DNA of 64,000 nt from Tildeniella nuda ZEHNDER 1965/U140 (GCA_019358895.1 JAHHIG010000005.1:1-64000), one strand, 5' to 3'; shown: positions 8,856 through 19,643, counted from the stretch's first letter. Notes: generated from the sequence alone by a model not told the origin. Numbers and translations: made by a program.

Positions 8856-9593
8856 ATGAAACGCTTTTTCACAGGTCTTACGGATGTAGGGCTTCTGCGT
8901 TCTGTGAACCAGGATGCTTACTATCTTGATGTGGAGGGGCGCTTTTTCATCGTGGCGGATGGCATGGGCGGACATGCAGGCGGACAGGAGGCTAGTCGTC
9001 TAGCGACTCAGGCAATCCAAACGCACTTACTTGACTGTTGGGAGTCCGCTGAAAGCTCACAATCGCTGCTTGAAGCAGCATTCTTCAAAGCTAATCAGGC
9101 GATTTTGGCGGATCAGCGCTGCTACCCAGAACGATCGGATATGGGCACTACGGCAGTTGCCATTATGTTTCGAGGCGAACAGCCTTGGTGTGCTCACGTT
9201 GGGGATTCACGGCTTTATCGGCTGCGTGGCGCGAAGCTGGAACAAATTACTGAGGATCACACCTGGGTCGCACGAGCAACGAAAATTGGTGAGATTACGC
9301 CCGATCAGGCGCGCAGCCATCCCTGGCGACATGTTCTGTCACAATGTTTGGGGCGTGAAGATCTAGATCAGGTTGATGTGCAAGCGCTGTCGGTGCAGGG
9401 CGGCGATCGCCTGTTGCTATGTAGCGATGGTCTCACCGAAGAACTTTCTGACCAACTGATTGCATCACACTTAAAGTCTATTCGTGCTTGCGAACGAGCC
9501 GCGATCGCCTTGATTGACGCTGCCAAAAATCATGGTGGGCGCGATAATATCACGGTGGTTATTGTCGCGATCGACAGTCCATCAACGCGATAG
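8856..9593 (+). CDS. PP2C-family (PPM) Ser/Thr protein phosphatase
   Basis: A 245-residue, single-domain, soluble metal-dependent phosphatase of the bacterial Stp/PrpC type that removes phosphate from Ser/Thr residues. The motifs are in order: LTDVGLLRSVNQDAYY (first metal-binding Asp region), FIVADGMGGHAGGQEAS (metal Asp and the DGMGGH signature), MGTTAVAIMF, WCAHVGDSRLYRLRG, LLLCSDGLTEELSD and GGRDNITVVIV. All metal-binding Asp residues of the family are present, so it should be active. It follows the UbiB-like gene closely, and a kinase-fold protein lies 2.7 kb upstream. It could be the phosphatase partner of one of the kinases in the window, but this is only inferred from position. Confidence 0.93.
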   Translation: MKRFFTGLTDVGLLRSVNQDAYYLDVEGRFFIVADGMGGHAGGQEASRLATQAIQTHLLDCWESAESSQSLLEAAFFKANQAILADQRCYPERSDMGTTAVAIMFRGEQPWCAHVGDSRLYRLRGAKLEQITEDHTWVARATKIGEITPDQARSHPWRHVLSQCLGREDLDQVDVQALSVQGGDRLLLCSDGLTEELSDQLIASHLKSIRACERAAIALIDAAKNHGGRDNITVVIVAIDSPSTR

Positions 9594-9708
9594 CTAATAG
9601 TGCCGCAGATTTATGCCTACCGGACGGTGTTATTCATTGCTGCACTCTTTATGGTGCAAAAGATTACCTGAACCTCGTAGCGATTTTATTGAGACATGAG
9701 AAGGTTCG

Positions 9709-11340
9709 TTGAAAGAAAACGTTCTGTTGAAAGCAGTGAGGCTAGAACTGATCGCACCTGAATCGTCCCTAGAGCAACAGACTCACGAGTTGATATCGGT
9801 TGCTGCATTGCCTATTGTGCAGCCACCATCACCGATCGCAGCTAAACGGGCGATTCGCACTAGTCTGACTGCCTCGACTCTAGACGGAGTGTTTGCCACC
9901 ATTTTCTCAAATGTTACTAGCGGCGTGTTGCTGAGTAACTTCTTGGTGGAACTGCACGCCAGCCCTACAGAAGTTGGGTTGCTGTCGTCGATGCCGATGC
10001 TGGCGAATCTGATCCAGCCATTGGGCGCATTTCTGGGCGATCGCACCACTAGTTGTCATCACTATTGCCTCTGGGTCTACGGTCCGTCACGACTCCTCTG
10101 GCTAGTGCTTGTGGCTGGTATTGGCTTTGCTAGCTGGCGAGGTGTGGATACACAGCTTTTAGTCTGGTGGACTTTGGCGATCGTCTGCCTCACTCACTTT
10201 ATTGGCGCACTGGGCAGCGCTTCGTGGCTGAGCTGGATGGCAGCTCTCGTACCACGCCGTTTACGGGGACGTTATTTTGGGCTTCGTAATAGTGCTGCCA
10301 GCCTGACAAATCTATTGTGCGTACCGCTGCTTGGTTTTGCAGTCTCAACCTTTCCTGGTGGTTCCGTGCGAGGCTTTGGCGCAATGCTAGTACTCGCTGT
10401 TGTTGCAGGCATGATCAGCCTGGGCTTTCAGTTTCTGATGGTGGATGTGAACCCGCAGCGGCAGCAAGAAGGGAGTCGGGAGTCGGGAGTTGGGAATGGG
10501 GAAGACATAGAGGTACAAGGATGCGAAGCGGGTAAAGGTGAAGAAGTAGAGGGCACCAATCAAACCCTGGAATTCGATACTCAACGCTCAGACGTTGAAA
10601 GTACTCACTCCCCACTCCCTACTCCCCACTTCCTACTCCCGTCCTTTTTGAAAGACAAAAATTTCCTCTTTTTTCTCCTCTACTTCAGCGCGTGGATGTT
10701 TGCGGTGAACTTAAGTGCGCCATTTTTTAACTTGTATATGTTGGATAATCTGGCGATCGATGTCAGTTGGGTCACGGTCTACAACAGCTTGCAAGCAGGC
10801 GCAACGATGGTGATGCTGGTCGTTTGGGGCAGACTTGCCGATCGCGTGGGCAATCGTCCGCTGTTGCTTGCAGTCGGAATTTTGGTTGCGATCTCGCCGC
10901 TTTTCTGGCTGGGAACAGGCGCGAACTCACTTTCTCTCTGGCTATGGCTGCCGTTATTGCATATCCTGGCAGGCGCAACATGGGCTGCGATCGATCTGTG
11001 CAGTAACAATCTCCAGCTCGGCGTAGCGCCAGCTCAGCAGCAGGCGACGTACTTTGCGATCGCGGCGGCTGTTGCGGGGATCAGTGGTGCTCTGGGTACC
11101 ACAGTCGGGGGCTTTCTGGCAGAATTTAGAGACTATGGGGGTATTCCGGGACTGTTTGCGCTGTCAGCGATCGTACGGTTAATCGCACTCCTGCCGCTCA
11201 TCCTGGTACACGAGCAACGGGGACAATCGCTACAGCAAATGACCCGCTTACTGTTTCCCTCCAAAGCAGAGCCAGTTCTGGAGTCAGCCTTAGAGCCAAT
11301 GTTGGAGCCAGTAACTGCTGATGTTCCCCCATCCAATTGA
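9709..11340 (+). CDS. MFS-type transporter with an in-frame repeat insertion in the central loop
   Basis: A 543-residue polytopic inner-membrane protein with about 12 predicted helices in two halves, typical of the major facilitator superfamily. MFS-like signatures include GAFLGDRTT after helix 2 and VVWGRLADRVGNRPLLL in the second half. Substrate is unknown. The central cytoplasmic loop (about residues 250-315) is unusually long and is encoded by a GGGAGTCGGGAGT arm and a CACTCCCCACTCCCT arm that match intergenic repeats here. The start is a TTG at 9709, poorly supported by a ribosome site. A downstream start is possible since the first 45 residues precede helix 1. moaA follows 62 bp later on the same strand. 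Confidence 0.83.
   Translation: MKENVLLKAVRLELIAPESSLEQQTHELISVAALPIVQPPSPIAAKRAIRTSLTASTLDGVFATIFSNVTSGVLLSNFLVELHASPTEVGLLSSMPMLANLIQPLGAFLGDRTTSCHHYCLWVYGPSRLLWLVLVAGIGFASWRGVDTQLLVWWTLAIVCLTHFIGALGSASWLSWMAALVPRRLRGRYFGLRNSAASLTNLLCVPLLGFAVSTFPGGSVRGFGAMLVLAVVAGMISLGFQFLMVDVNPQRQQEGSRESGVGNGEDIEVQGCEAGKGEEVEGTNQTLEFDTQRSDVESTHSPLPTPHFLLPSFLKDKNFLFFLLYFSAWMFAVNLSAPFFNLYMLDNLAIDVSWVTVYNSLQAGATMVMLVVWGRLADRVGNRPLLLAVGILVAISPLFWLGTGANSLSLWLWLPLLHILAGATWAAIDLCSNNLQLGVAPAQQQATYFAIAAAVAGISGALGTTVGGFLAEFRDYGGIPGLFALSAIVRLIALLPLILVHEQRGQSLQQMTRLLFPSKAEPVLESALEPMLEPVTADVPPSN
10471..10641. repeat. In-frame GGGGAGT/ACTCCCC repeat pair inside the MFS gene
   Basis: The left arm (10471-10501, GGGAGTCGGGAGTCGGGAGT and continuing) and right arm (10604-10641, CACTCCCCACTCCCTACTCC and continuing) are near complements separated by about 100 bp. 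They are translated as the central loop of the transporter. Confidence 0.7.
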
Positions 11341-11402
11341 ATCCCCGCCCAATTGAATGATGTGACACACCGAACAGCAGCACGATCCGCCACAATGGAA
11401 GC

Positions 11403-12389
11403 ATGAACCAGGTTGACTATCTCCGCATTAGCCTTGTCGATCGCTGCAACTTCCGCTGTCAGTACTGTATGCCCGAAGGTGCAGACCTGACCTATGCGTT
11501 GCAGCAAAATTTGCTCACCCAGGATGAACTACTGCTTTTGTTGCATGAAGTGTTCATTCCTACAGGCTTTACCCGCTTTCGGCTGACAGGCGGTGAACCG
11601 TTGATTCGTCCAGGCGTGGTGGACATTGTACGGGCGATCGCCCAGTTTCCCGAAACTCAAGATCTGTCCATGACTACGAATGCCTTCTTGCTGGCTGGGA
11701 TGGCACAAGCTCTTTACGACGCAGGCTTACGACGCATCAACATTAGCCTGGACTCGCTGCAACCAGAAGTGTTTGATCAAATTATCGGTCATCACGGACG
11801 CTCACGCTGGCAGCAAGTGTGGGACGGTATTCAGGAAGCGTATCGAGTTGGCTTCAATCCACTCAAGCTTAATGTAGTGGTCATTCCTGGCGTGAATGAT
11901 CAGGAAGTGTTGGACTTGGCAGCCTTGAGTATCGATCGCGCATGGCATATCCGCTTCATTGAGTTCATGCCGATCGGCAACAATTACCTGTTTAGCGATC
12001 GCGGTTGGGTTAGCTCTGAAGCACTCCGGCAACGCATTCGCGATCGCTGGGGACTAACCGATGGGCAGGTGCGTGGCAACGGTCCCGCCGATGTGTTTCA
12101 AATTCCTGGCGCAAAAGGCACGCTCGGCTTTATTAGCCAAATGTCTGAATGCTTCTGCGATCGCTGCAACCGAATGCGCCTTTCTGCCGATGGTTGGCTG
12201 CGTCCCTGCCTGCTTAACGAAACGGGGCAGCTTGATTTGAAGGCTGGACTGCGATCGGGCGTGCCGCTCCATGAACTCCGCCAACAGGTGCGCGATTTGC
12301 TCGAACTCAAACCCGAAATTAACTACAAAGAACGCGATTCTGGCACCACAGGCACCTACAGCCGCACCATGTCCCAAATCGGTGGATGA
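11403..12389 (+). CDS. moaA: GTP 3',8-cyclase MoaA
   Basis: This radical-SAM enzyme performs the first step of molybdenum cofactor synthesis, converting GTP to 3',8-cyclo-GTP. The 328-residue product carries the N-terminal cluster motif [13 protein letters not shown] (CxxxCxxC binding the SAM [4Fe-4S] cluster), [14 protein letters not shown], and the C-terminal second cluster motif [20 protein letters not shown]. It ends with the expected helical tail, though not the usual final GG pair at the exact terminus (it ends QIGG), which is in fact close to the MoaA C-terminal Gly-Gly. No other moa or moe gene is in the window. A small gene follows 6 bp after the stop, suggesting co-transcription. 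Confidence 0.96.
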   Translation: MNQVDYLRISLVDRCNFRCQYCMPEGADLTYALQQNLLTQDELLLLLHEVFIPTGFTRFRLTGGEPLIRPGVVDIVRAIAQFPETQDLSMTTNAFLLAGMAQALYDAGLRRINISLDSLQPEVFDQIIGHHGRSRWQQVWDGIQEAYRVGFNPLKLNVVVIPGVNDQEVLDLAALSIDRAWHIRFIEFMPIGNNYLFSDRGWVSSEALRQRIRDRWGLTDGQVRGNGPADVFQIPGAKGTLGFISQMSECFCDRCNRMRLSADGWLRPCLLNETGQLDLKAGLRSGVPLHELRQQVRDLLELKPEINYKERDSGTTGTYSRTMSQIGG

Positions 12390-12395
12390 AACTCC

Positions 12396-12611
12396 ATGAG
12401 TCAACCCAACTTTCAAGAGATGAATCGCAAGGAATTGCTATCCTATTTCTTTGAGTATCGGGATGATCAAACAGCATTCTATGCGCTTATGGACAGGCTT
12501 AAGGCAGAACCTGCTTTAGTAACGATGCCGCCACCAACTTCGTTAGATGAAACCGAAGAACTGGGAAAGATTTTGGACGACATTCGCAAAAAGCGCCAGC
12601 AGGAAGAGTGA
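12396..12611 (+). CDS. Small DUF6887-like protein
   Basis: A 71-residue soluble, acidic, mostly helical protein. The N-terminal part (NRKELLSYFFEYRDDQTAFYALMDRL) resembles a cyanobacterial family of short proteins that I recall as DUF6887. Members are often found beside another small protein in a toxin-antitoxin-like arrangement, but no partner is visible here. The gene starts 6 bp after moaA, with AACTCC ahead of the ATG and no strong ribosome site, so it is probably translated in the moaA transcript. Function unknown. Confidence 0.75.
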   Translation: MSQPNFQEMNRKELLSYFFEYRDDQTAFYALMDRLKAEPALVTMPPPTSLDETEELGKILDDIRKKRQQEE

Positions 12612-12621
12612 GGGCGATCGG

Positions 12622-14103
12622 CTAAAACTGTTCCACGCCCTCAAATTGTTTTGCCACGCCTGCACCTGCCCCTTCACCACAGGTACGCGGTGTGGGAAAG
12701 ATTTTGCCAGGGTTAGCAAGTTCTTTTGGGTTAAACGTCTGGCGTACCCATTGCATCGTTTCCAAATCAGCAGCAGTGAACATTTCGGGCATGTAGCAAC
12801 GCTTATCAGCGCCAATGCCGTGTTCGCCTGAGATGCTGCCGCCGACCTGCACACAGAGCTTGAGAATCGCGCCACCCAATGCTTCCACCTGTTCTAAAGC
12901 ACCCGGCACAGCATTGTCGTAGAGAATTAAGGGATGCAAGTTGCCGTCGCCTGCGTGAAACACATTTGCCACGTTGTAGCCGTGCATTTCGCCTAAGGTG
13001 GCGATTTCTTTCAGCACATATTCCAGCTTGGTACGGGGAATTACGCCGTCCTGCACGTAGTAATCGGGGCTGATTTTGCCCATAGCGGCAAAGGCGGCTT
13101 TGCGCCCCTTCCACAGCGTCAACCGCTCATCAGCATCGGTGGCAATTCGCACGCTACGAGCGCCATTTTGACGACAGATGGCTTCAATTCGCTGGCTGTT
13201 GGTTGCTGCTTCCACTTCCAGCCCGTCAACCTCAATGAGCAGAATTGCTTCGGCATCGCGGGGATAGCAGTTCGTACACACGACATCTTCCACCGCGTTG
13301 ATGCTGAAGTTGTCCATCATTTCCATGCCGCCGGGAATGATGCCAGCGCTGATGATGTCTGAGACAGTTGCACCTGCGGCTTCGATACTGGTGAAGTCTG
13401 CCAGCAGGACGCGCACAGATTCAGGCGCTTTGAGAATCTTGAGGGTGATCTCGGTGGCGATGCCGAGGGTGCCTTCTGATCCCACAAATAGTCCGGTGAG
13501 ATCATATCCCGGCATTTCGGGGATGGTGCTACCTACATCCACGATCGCACCATCCGGCAAAACCAACTTCAGCCCCAACACATGATTCGTGGTCACACCA
13601 TATTTGAGGCAGTGAACGCCACCAGAATTTTCGGCGACATTGCCACCAATGGAACAGATGATTTGGCTGGACGGGTCAGGCGCATAATAAAAACCAGCGC
13701 CGCTCACAGCTTGCGTCACCCAGTTATTGATCACTCCAGGCTGGACGACAACTCGCTGATTTTCCAGGTCAATATCAAGAATGCGCTTCATCAGCGCTGT
13801 GACAATGAGGACGCAATCATCGGTTGGCAGCGCACCACCGGAAAGTCCTGTGCCAGAACCACGAGCAACGAAGGGGATGGAGTGTCGATCGCATACCTTC
13901 ACCACAGCGGCTACATCTTCGGTAGTGCGAGGCAACACGACGACAGACGGACGATTGCGATAGCTCGTCAGCCCATCACATTCATAGACCAGCAGCTCCT
14001 CACGTTTGCGAACCACACCGTTTTTGCCCAAGATTGCCTCAAACTCGCGGACGATCGGCTGCCAATCGCGTTTTGTATCCTGCTTAGGTTCTTGGGTGAG
14101 CAT
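12622..14103 (-). CDS. glcD: FAD-linked oxidase, glycolate dehydrogenase GlcD-type
   Basis: A 493-residue soluble flavoprotein of the FAD_binding_4/FAD-oxidase C family that oxidises glycolate (or D-lactate) in the photorespiratory pathway of cyanobacteria. The FAD-binding half shows PSVVVLPRTTEDVAAVVK, FVARGSGTGLSGGALP and the IGGNVAENSGG loop. The C-terminal substrate half shows NVFHAGDGNLHP and SGEHGIGADKRCYM, with the His and Glu of the active site. GlcE and GlcF partners are not nearby, which is normal for cyanobacteria. It converges on the DUF6887-like gene with a 10-bp gap. The neighbouring upstream DNA (14104-14238) is a repeat tract that likely lies within its leader. D-lactate dehydrogenase is the alternative specificity. 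Confidence 0.9.
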   Translation of the reverse strand: MLTQEPKQDTKRDWQPIVREFEAILGKNGVVRKREELLVYECDGLTSYRNRPSVVVLPRTTEDVAAVVKVCDRHSIPFVARGSGTGLSGGALPTDDCVLIVTALMKRILDIDLENQRVVVQPGVINNWVTQAVSGAGFYYAPDPSSQIICSIGGNVAENSGGVHCLKYGVTTNHVLGLKLVLPDGAIVDVGSTIPEMPGYDLTGLFVGSEGTLGIATEITLKILKAPESVRVLLADFTSIEAAGATVSDIISAGIIPGGMEMMDNFSINAVEDVVCTNCYPRDAEAILLIEVDGLEVEAATNSQRIEAICRQNGARSVRIATDADERLTLWKGRKAAFAAMGKISPDYYVQDGVIPRTKLEYVLKEIATLGEMHGYNVANVFHAGDGNLHPLILYDNAVPGALEQVEALGGAILKLCVQVGGSISGEHGIGADKRCYMPEMFTAADLETMQWVRQTFNPKELANPGKIFPTPRTCGEGAGAGVAKQFEGVEQF

Positions 14104-14238
14104 GGGAGTGGGGAGTGGGGAGTGGGGAGTGGGGATTAGGAGGCAGGGGGAGCAAGGGAAGCAGGGGAAGCAGGGGAGAGTTTTGAGTTTTAGCCTTTAG
14201 TTTTTAGCCTTCTGCCTTCTGCCTTCTGCCTCCTGCCT
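14104..14238. repeat. GGGGAGT and GGCAGGG/CTTCTGC low-complexity repeat tract
   Basis: GGGGAGTGGGGAGTGGGGAG tandem heptamers (14106-14138) are followed by GGAGCAAGGGAAGCAGGGGA-type repeats, an AGTTTTGAGTTTTAG segment, and CCTTCTGCCTTCTGCCTTCT (14210-14238). The purine and pyrimidine parts can pair. The tract sits between the Uma2 stop and the glcD start and has no coding sense. Confidence 0.8.
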
Positions 14239-14934
14239 TTACTCTGGCAATTCGCCAAAGCGATCGCGATAGCGCTGCAACAGATCCTCTAATGCCTCGG
14301 CTCGTTGCTGTTCTTCGTTGGCTCGTTGGCGTTCGTCTTCTGCCCGTTGCTGTTCCTGCTCCAGTCGTTGACCTAGCTCCACAAAGGTCAAAAAGGGTTT
14401 ACCATCTGGACGGATGATTTGGAGCGTCTCTTCTGATGGTACAAAGCGAATGCCGAGCCGTGGGCTAACCCAGCCGTTTGTGACAGTCAACACATCTAAA
14501 TAGCCATCCGATCGCAGCCAACCCTCTAAAGCGTTTGTGTCGGGATCATAGGTATAATATTCTGCCACGCCGTAGCGATCGTAGAACAAAAGCTTGCGTT
14601 CCATTTCGACCCTGCGATTGCCCGGTGACAGCACTTCAAACACGACTTGCGGCGCAACGCCCTCTTCCTTCCACTGCTGATACGAGCCGCGCCGTCCTTT
14701 GGGTCTGCCAAAGACCACCATCGCATCGGGAGCTGTACGAATTTTGGGATTGCCTTCGACGGGATACCACAGCAAATCGCCCGCTACAAAGATATCGGGC
14801 AGATTGGCAAACAGCAGTTCCAGGTTTTCTTTAATGACCACAATCCACTGAAACTGCTCTGTGTTGTCTGCCATCGGATTGCCATCGCTGTCGGGGTAGA
14901 TGGTTTCTGCTTGAGTGGGATATAGCTGCGACAT
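14239..14934 (-). CDS. Uma2-family (DUF820) endonuclease-like protein
   Basis: A 231-residue member of the Uma2 family, which is greatly expanded in cyanobacteria and has a PD-(D/E)xK restriction-endonuclease-like fold of unproven physiological role. Expected motifs are visible: an Asp in TAPDAMVVFG, then VVFEVLSPGNRRVEMERKLLFYDRYGVAEYY, giving the E-x-x and K of the catalytic core, and a WLRSDGYL segment. The last about 50 residues are a Gln/Glu/Arg coiled coil with repeated EQQRAED-like units, typical of the family. It is a single gene between miaA and glcD on the minus strand. Confidence 0.88.
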   Translation of the reverse strand: MSQLYPTQAETIYPDSDGNPMADNTEQFQWIVVIKENLELLFANLPDIFVAGDLLWYPVEGNPKIRTAPDAMVVFGRPKGRRGSYQQWKEEGVAPQVVFEVLSPGNRRVEMERKLLFYDRYGVAEYYTYDPDTNALEGWLRSDGYLDVLTVTNGWVSPRLGIRFVPSEETLQIIRPDGKPFLTFVELGQRLEQEQQRAEDERQRANEEQQRAEALEDLLQRYRDRFGELPE

Positions 14935-14993
14935 AGCTTCAACCTCAGACGTGCAACGGTGCGATCGATTGTGTTTTTACTGCCGTCTTCCTA

Positions 14994-16172
14994 TTATTGA
15001 CGATTTGCCAGAAACTCTTGTACGCGCTGCCAAACCTGTTCGAGTAAATCGGGACGATCAGCATCAAACCACTCGATCGCGGGATCAGCCCGAAACCAGG
15101 TGCGCTGACGCTTGGCAAACTGGCGTGTATGTAAGATTGTTAGTGCTTTTGCCTCCGCCAGTGAGCAATCACCCGCTAGATACTGCCTAAATTCCCCATA
15201 CCCCAGCGTGTTGAGTAGCGGTAAGTCAGCGCCATATTTTTGACAGAGGGATTGCACTTCATTAACGAAACCAGCGTCTACCATTTGTTCGGTTCGCTGG
15301 GCAATCCGCCGATCGCTCTCCTCCACGCTTTGACAATCCAACCCAATTTGCAGAATGGGATAGGTCGGCGGTTGCTCACCCTGTTGCACTGACATGGGCT
15401 GTCCCGTCACATAGAAAACTTCCAGCGATCGCAGTGTCCGCACCTGATCATTGGGATGAATCTTGCTTGCCGCGTCCGGATCAACCTGCTGCAAGAATGC
15501 ATACAGTTGTGGCTGACCGAGTGACTGAAGCTGCGATCGCAACTCTGGCTGCGGCGCGACTCGTGGAATCTTCAACCCACGAACGATCGAGCGGATGTAG
15601 AGTCCGGTGCCGCCGACGAGAAGAAGGGGAGTGGGGAGTGGGGAGTGGGGAATGGGGAATAAGGGAAGAGTTTTGAGTAGCAGTTCGTGCCGCTTCGCTA
15701 AAGAGTTTCGAGTTTCGAGTTTTGACTTCTGATGCCTACTTCCCCGCTCCTCTGCTTCCTCCGCTTCCCCTGCTCCCTCCGCTTGCCTTCTACTCCCGAC
15801 TCCCGACTCCCGACTCCCGACTCCCTCAATCAACCCCTGCGCCTGCTGCTGATACTCCGCCACCGTCAACGTCTCCGTCGGATCACAGAGGTCGATCAAA
15901 TAGTGTGGCACCTGCTGCTGTTCGGCGATCGAAGGCTTAGCGGTGCCGATGTTAAAGTCTCGATACACTTGGCGCGAATCGGCGCTGAGAATGACAGAAT
16001 CAATGAGTTTTGTTTCACGGAGGCGCTGTGAGAGGGCGATCGCTAGACCCGATTTCCCCGTCGCCGTCGCACCGCAAACGACCACCAGATGTGGTTCATC
16101 TGTACTATGGTTGACTAAACTAGAAGTAGCGGTCAACGGCAGCGGCAAAAGAGGTTGATCCATCCCTATCAC
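14994..16172 (-). CDS. miaA: tRNA dimethylallyltransferase MiaA with an in-frame insertion
   Basis: MiaA transfers a dimethylallyl group to N6 of A37 in tRNAs reading UNN codons. The P-loop CGATATGKSGLAIAL, the DSVILSADSRQVYRDFNIGT loop, LLLVGGTGLYIRSIV and the C-terminal ILHTRQFAKRQRTWFR helix are clear. At 392 residues it is some 70-90 longer than usual. The excess lies at about residues 115-183, just before the conserved VGGTGLY motif, and is encoded by GGGGAGT and ACTCCCG tandem repeats. The insertion keeps frame and contains no stop, so the enzyme may still work with an exposed low-complexity loop. The ATG at 16172 or the one nine bases downstream could be used. It diverges from gyrB. 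Confidence 0.92.
   Translation of the reverse strand: MIGMDQPLLPLPLTATSSLVNHSTDEPHLVVVCGATATGKSGLAIALSQRLRETKLIDSVILSADSRQVYRDFNIGTAKPSIAEQQQVPHYLIDLCDPTETLTVAEYQQQAQGLIEGVGSRESGVGSRRQAEGAGEAEEAEERGSRHQKSKLETRNSLAKRHELLLKTLPLFPIPHSPLPTPLLLVGGTGLYIRSIVRGLKIPRVAPQPELRSQLQSLGQPQLYAFLQQVDPDAASKIHPNDQVRTLRSLEVFYVTGQPMSVQQGEQPPTYPILQIGLDCQSVEESDRRIAQRTEQMVDAGFVNEVQSLCQKYGADLPLLNTLGYGEFRQYLAGDCSLAEAKALTILHTRQFAKRQRTWFRADPAIEWFDADRPDLLEQVWQRVQEFLANRQ
15619..15832. repeat. In-frame GGGGAGT/ACTCCCG repeat block inside miaA
   Basis: GGGGAGTGGGGAGTGGGGAG-type tandem units (15626-15665) face TACTCCCGACTCCCGACTCC-type tandem units (about 15790-15828) across about 125 bp. The block codes for residues about 115-183 of MiaA. 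Confidence 0.75.
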
Positions 16173-16216
16173 AAATGACGCTTGAAATTGCTCTAAAAGC
16201 GCTTAAAACCCTTTTG

Positions 16217-16225
16217 TGTTATAAT
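16217..16225 (+). promoter_or_regulatory. Extended -10 promoter element for gyrB
   Basis: TGTTATAAT gives an extended -10 (TG, one base, TATAAT at 16220-16225), 66 bp before the gyrB ATG. No convincing -35 box is seen at 16-18 bp spacing, which is common for extended -10 promoters. Confidence 0.5.
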
Positions 16226-16248
16226 TTTGATAGATTTTGCTATTATGA

Positions 16249-18246
<1,998 letters not shown>

Positions 18247-18264
18247 AGACTGATCACGATCGGA

Positions 18265-18807
18265 TTAACGACGGCGGATAAAGACCTGGGTGAAGTAGTA
18301 TTCTCCCTTTGCATTTTGGGCAATGCCAATGCCCGTCAAATTGAACGAGCCTTCGATGTTTTGGCGATGACCAGTGCTTTTTAGCCAGCCCTGCACTGCT
18401 TGACGCACCGGATCGCTGTAGCCCTGGTTGTAAGCAACATTTTCTGCGGCACGGTTGTATGGAATGGTACGCGCGATCGCTGCGACTCGTTGCTGGAAGC
18501 CATCGTGACTAAAGGTCACACGACCGTTTGCCATTGCCTGACTGTGCCCCCGCGCTTGGTCACTGATGCGTGTGTCTAACGCAAGCGGCGGTAGTTTACG
18601 GCTAGATCTGTACTGGTTAATTTGTGTCAAAACTGCTTGCTCTAGCGTCTGTAAGGATGCTGGAGCCTGGGCGAGTCGCTTTTGCGATGGCACTGGCAAT
18701 GTTGACGCTAAACCAATCTCTTGGGACGCTACGGAAAACGTTAGACTGCTTGCGATCGCGAGTGCGCTCACTGCCCCAACCTTAAATGCTGTCGAAATCA
18801 TCGGCAA
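18265..18807 (-). CDS. Secreted CAP-domain (SCP/PR-1-like) protein
   Basis: A 180-residue protein with an N-terminal Sec signal peptide (hydrophobic AVSALAIASSLTFSVAS, about residues 12-28) and a single CAP domain from about residue 55 to the end. The family pattern is present: VLTQINQYRSSRKLPPLAL, DQARGHSQAMANGRVTFSHDGF (with a CAP His), AAENVAYNQGY, and AVQGWLKSTGHRQNIEGSFNLTGIGIA followed by YYFTQVF. Bacterial CAP proteins are extracytoplasmic and their biochemical role is mostly unknown. It converges on gyrB. Confidence 0.92.
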   Translation of the reverse strand: MPMISTAFKVGAVSALAIASSLTFSVASQEIGLASTLPVPSQKRLAQAPASLQTLEQAVLTQINQYRSSRKLPPLALDTRISDQARGHSQAMANGRVTFSHDGFQQRVAAIARTIPYNRAAENVAYNQGYSDPVRQAVQGWLKSTGHRQNIEGSFNLTGIGIAQNAKGEYYFTQVFIRRR

Positions 18808-19053
18808 AACCTTGAATCAAAGCTCTCAAGGTAATAGACCCGCTGAACGTCTAAGAGTTCCACAGCCAACGTATGAGCCGTTCAGGTTGACATTCATCCT
18901 TGTGAGCGATCGAGCCACACAAGCGCTACTTCACATGAGGATTTCACGGTCGCAATGTTGGCTCCTGTTCTCTAAACTGAGATCACAAGATTGCAAGTAT
19001 CAGATCACACGCACAGCATTGAATCTGTACCTTCAATGTTGCCATGCAAATAG

Positions 19054-19515
19054 ATGTCTCAATCTGCTACAGCTAATAGCCATGCGGGCAATAGAAATTA
19101 CATTATGAGTACGCTTATGTACAGCCTTGCCGAACGACCACTACAGCATCCTTCATTGGCTCCTAATTTACCTATGACTTATTCTGATGACGTTGTGGGT
19201 GCCGCTATTTTTGACCTGAACGGTCTCCCCAAAGAGTACTTTACGACTCCCGAAGACGACAATGTGAGTTGGGTGCAGACAATTTTTCAAGCGCTCGGTC
19301 TACGATCGCTGCTCATGTCTTCCCTCCAATTAGAAGGCTTCCATCACGCCACTATCCTTGGTACCACCCATTCAGCGGTGGTCGTCAAGCAAAAAGCTCA
19401 CTACGTTGCGTTGCTCGTTCAGCCACATGCCGTGATTGATGCCGCGTTCATTGGGTGGGTACAAACCTTTGAGTCTAGCGAATTAAAAAGTAACGCTCGC
19501 TTCCAGCTTGTGTAA
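19054..19515 (+). CDS. Putative roadblock/LC7-like cyanobacterial protein
   Basis: A 153-residue soluble protein. The core (IFDLNGLPKEYFTTPED, then SWVQTIFQALGLRSLLMSSL, HATILGTTHSAVVVKQKAHY, VALLVQP) has the alternating strand-helix-strand pattern of the small roadblock/LC7 fold found in MglB-like GTPase regulators, and resembles a conserved cyanobacterial family. This is a fold guess from pattern only. The N-terminal 34 residues are poorly conserved in character. ATG codons at 19105 and 19156 are alternative starts, and none has a clear ribosome site. Not obviously in an operon. Confidence 0.7.
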   Translation: MSQSATANSHAGNRNYIMSTLMYSLAERPLQHPSLAPNLPMTYSDDVVGAAIFDLNGLPKEYFTTPEDDNVSWVQTIFQALGLRSLLMSSLQLEGFHHATILGTTHSAVVVKQKAHYVALLVQPHAVIDAAFIGWVQTFESSELKSNARFQLV

Positions 19516-19589
19516 TACCGTCACGAGCGAGACACGGCTTGTTGGCACCTTCCAGCCGTTGCAACGCCCTCACACTCAACGATTAAGCA

Positions 19590-19616
19590 CAAAAAAGGGT
19601 GGGCATTGCCCACCCT
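19590..19616 (-). terminator. Rho-independent terminator of the peroxiredoxin gene
   Basis: On the minus strand the stem AGGGTGGGC/GCCCACCCT (19596-19616) is followed by six T residues (19591-19596 read as A on plus). It lies 28 bp past the peroxiredoxin stop. The same GGGTGGGC palindrome is a common cyanobacterial intergenic sequence. Confidence 0.8.
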
Positions 19617-19643
19617 ACAAGTAAGATGCGTGACTGTAACTTC

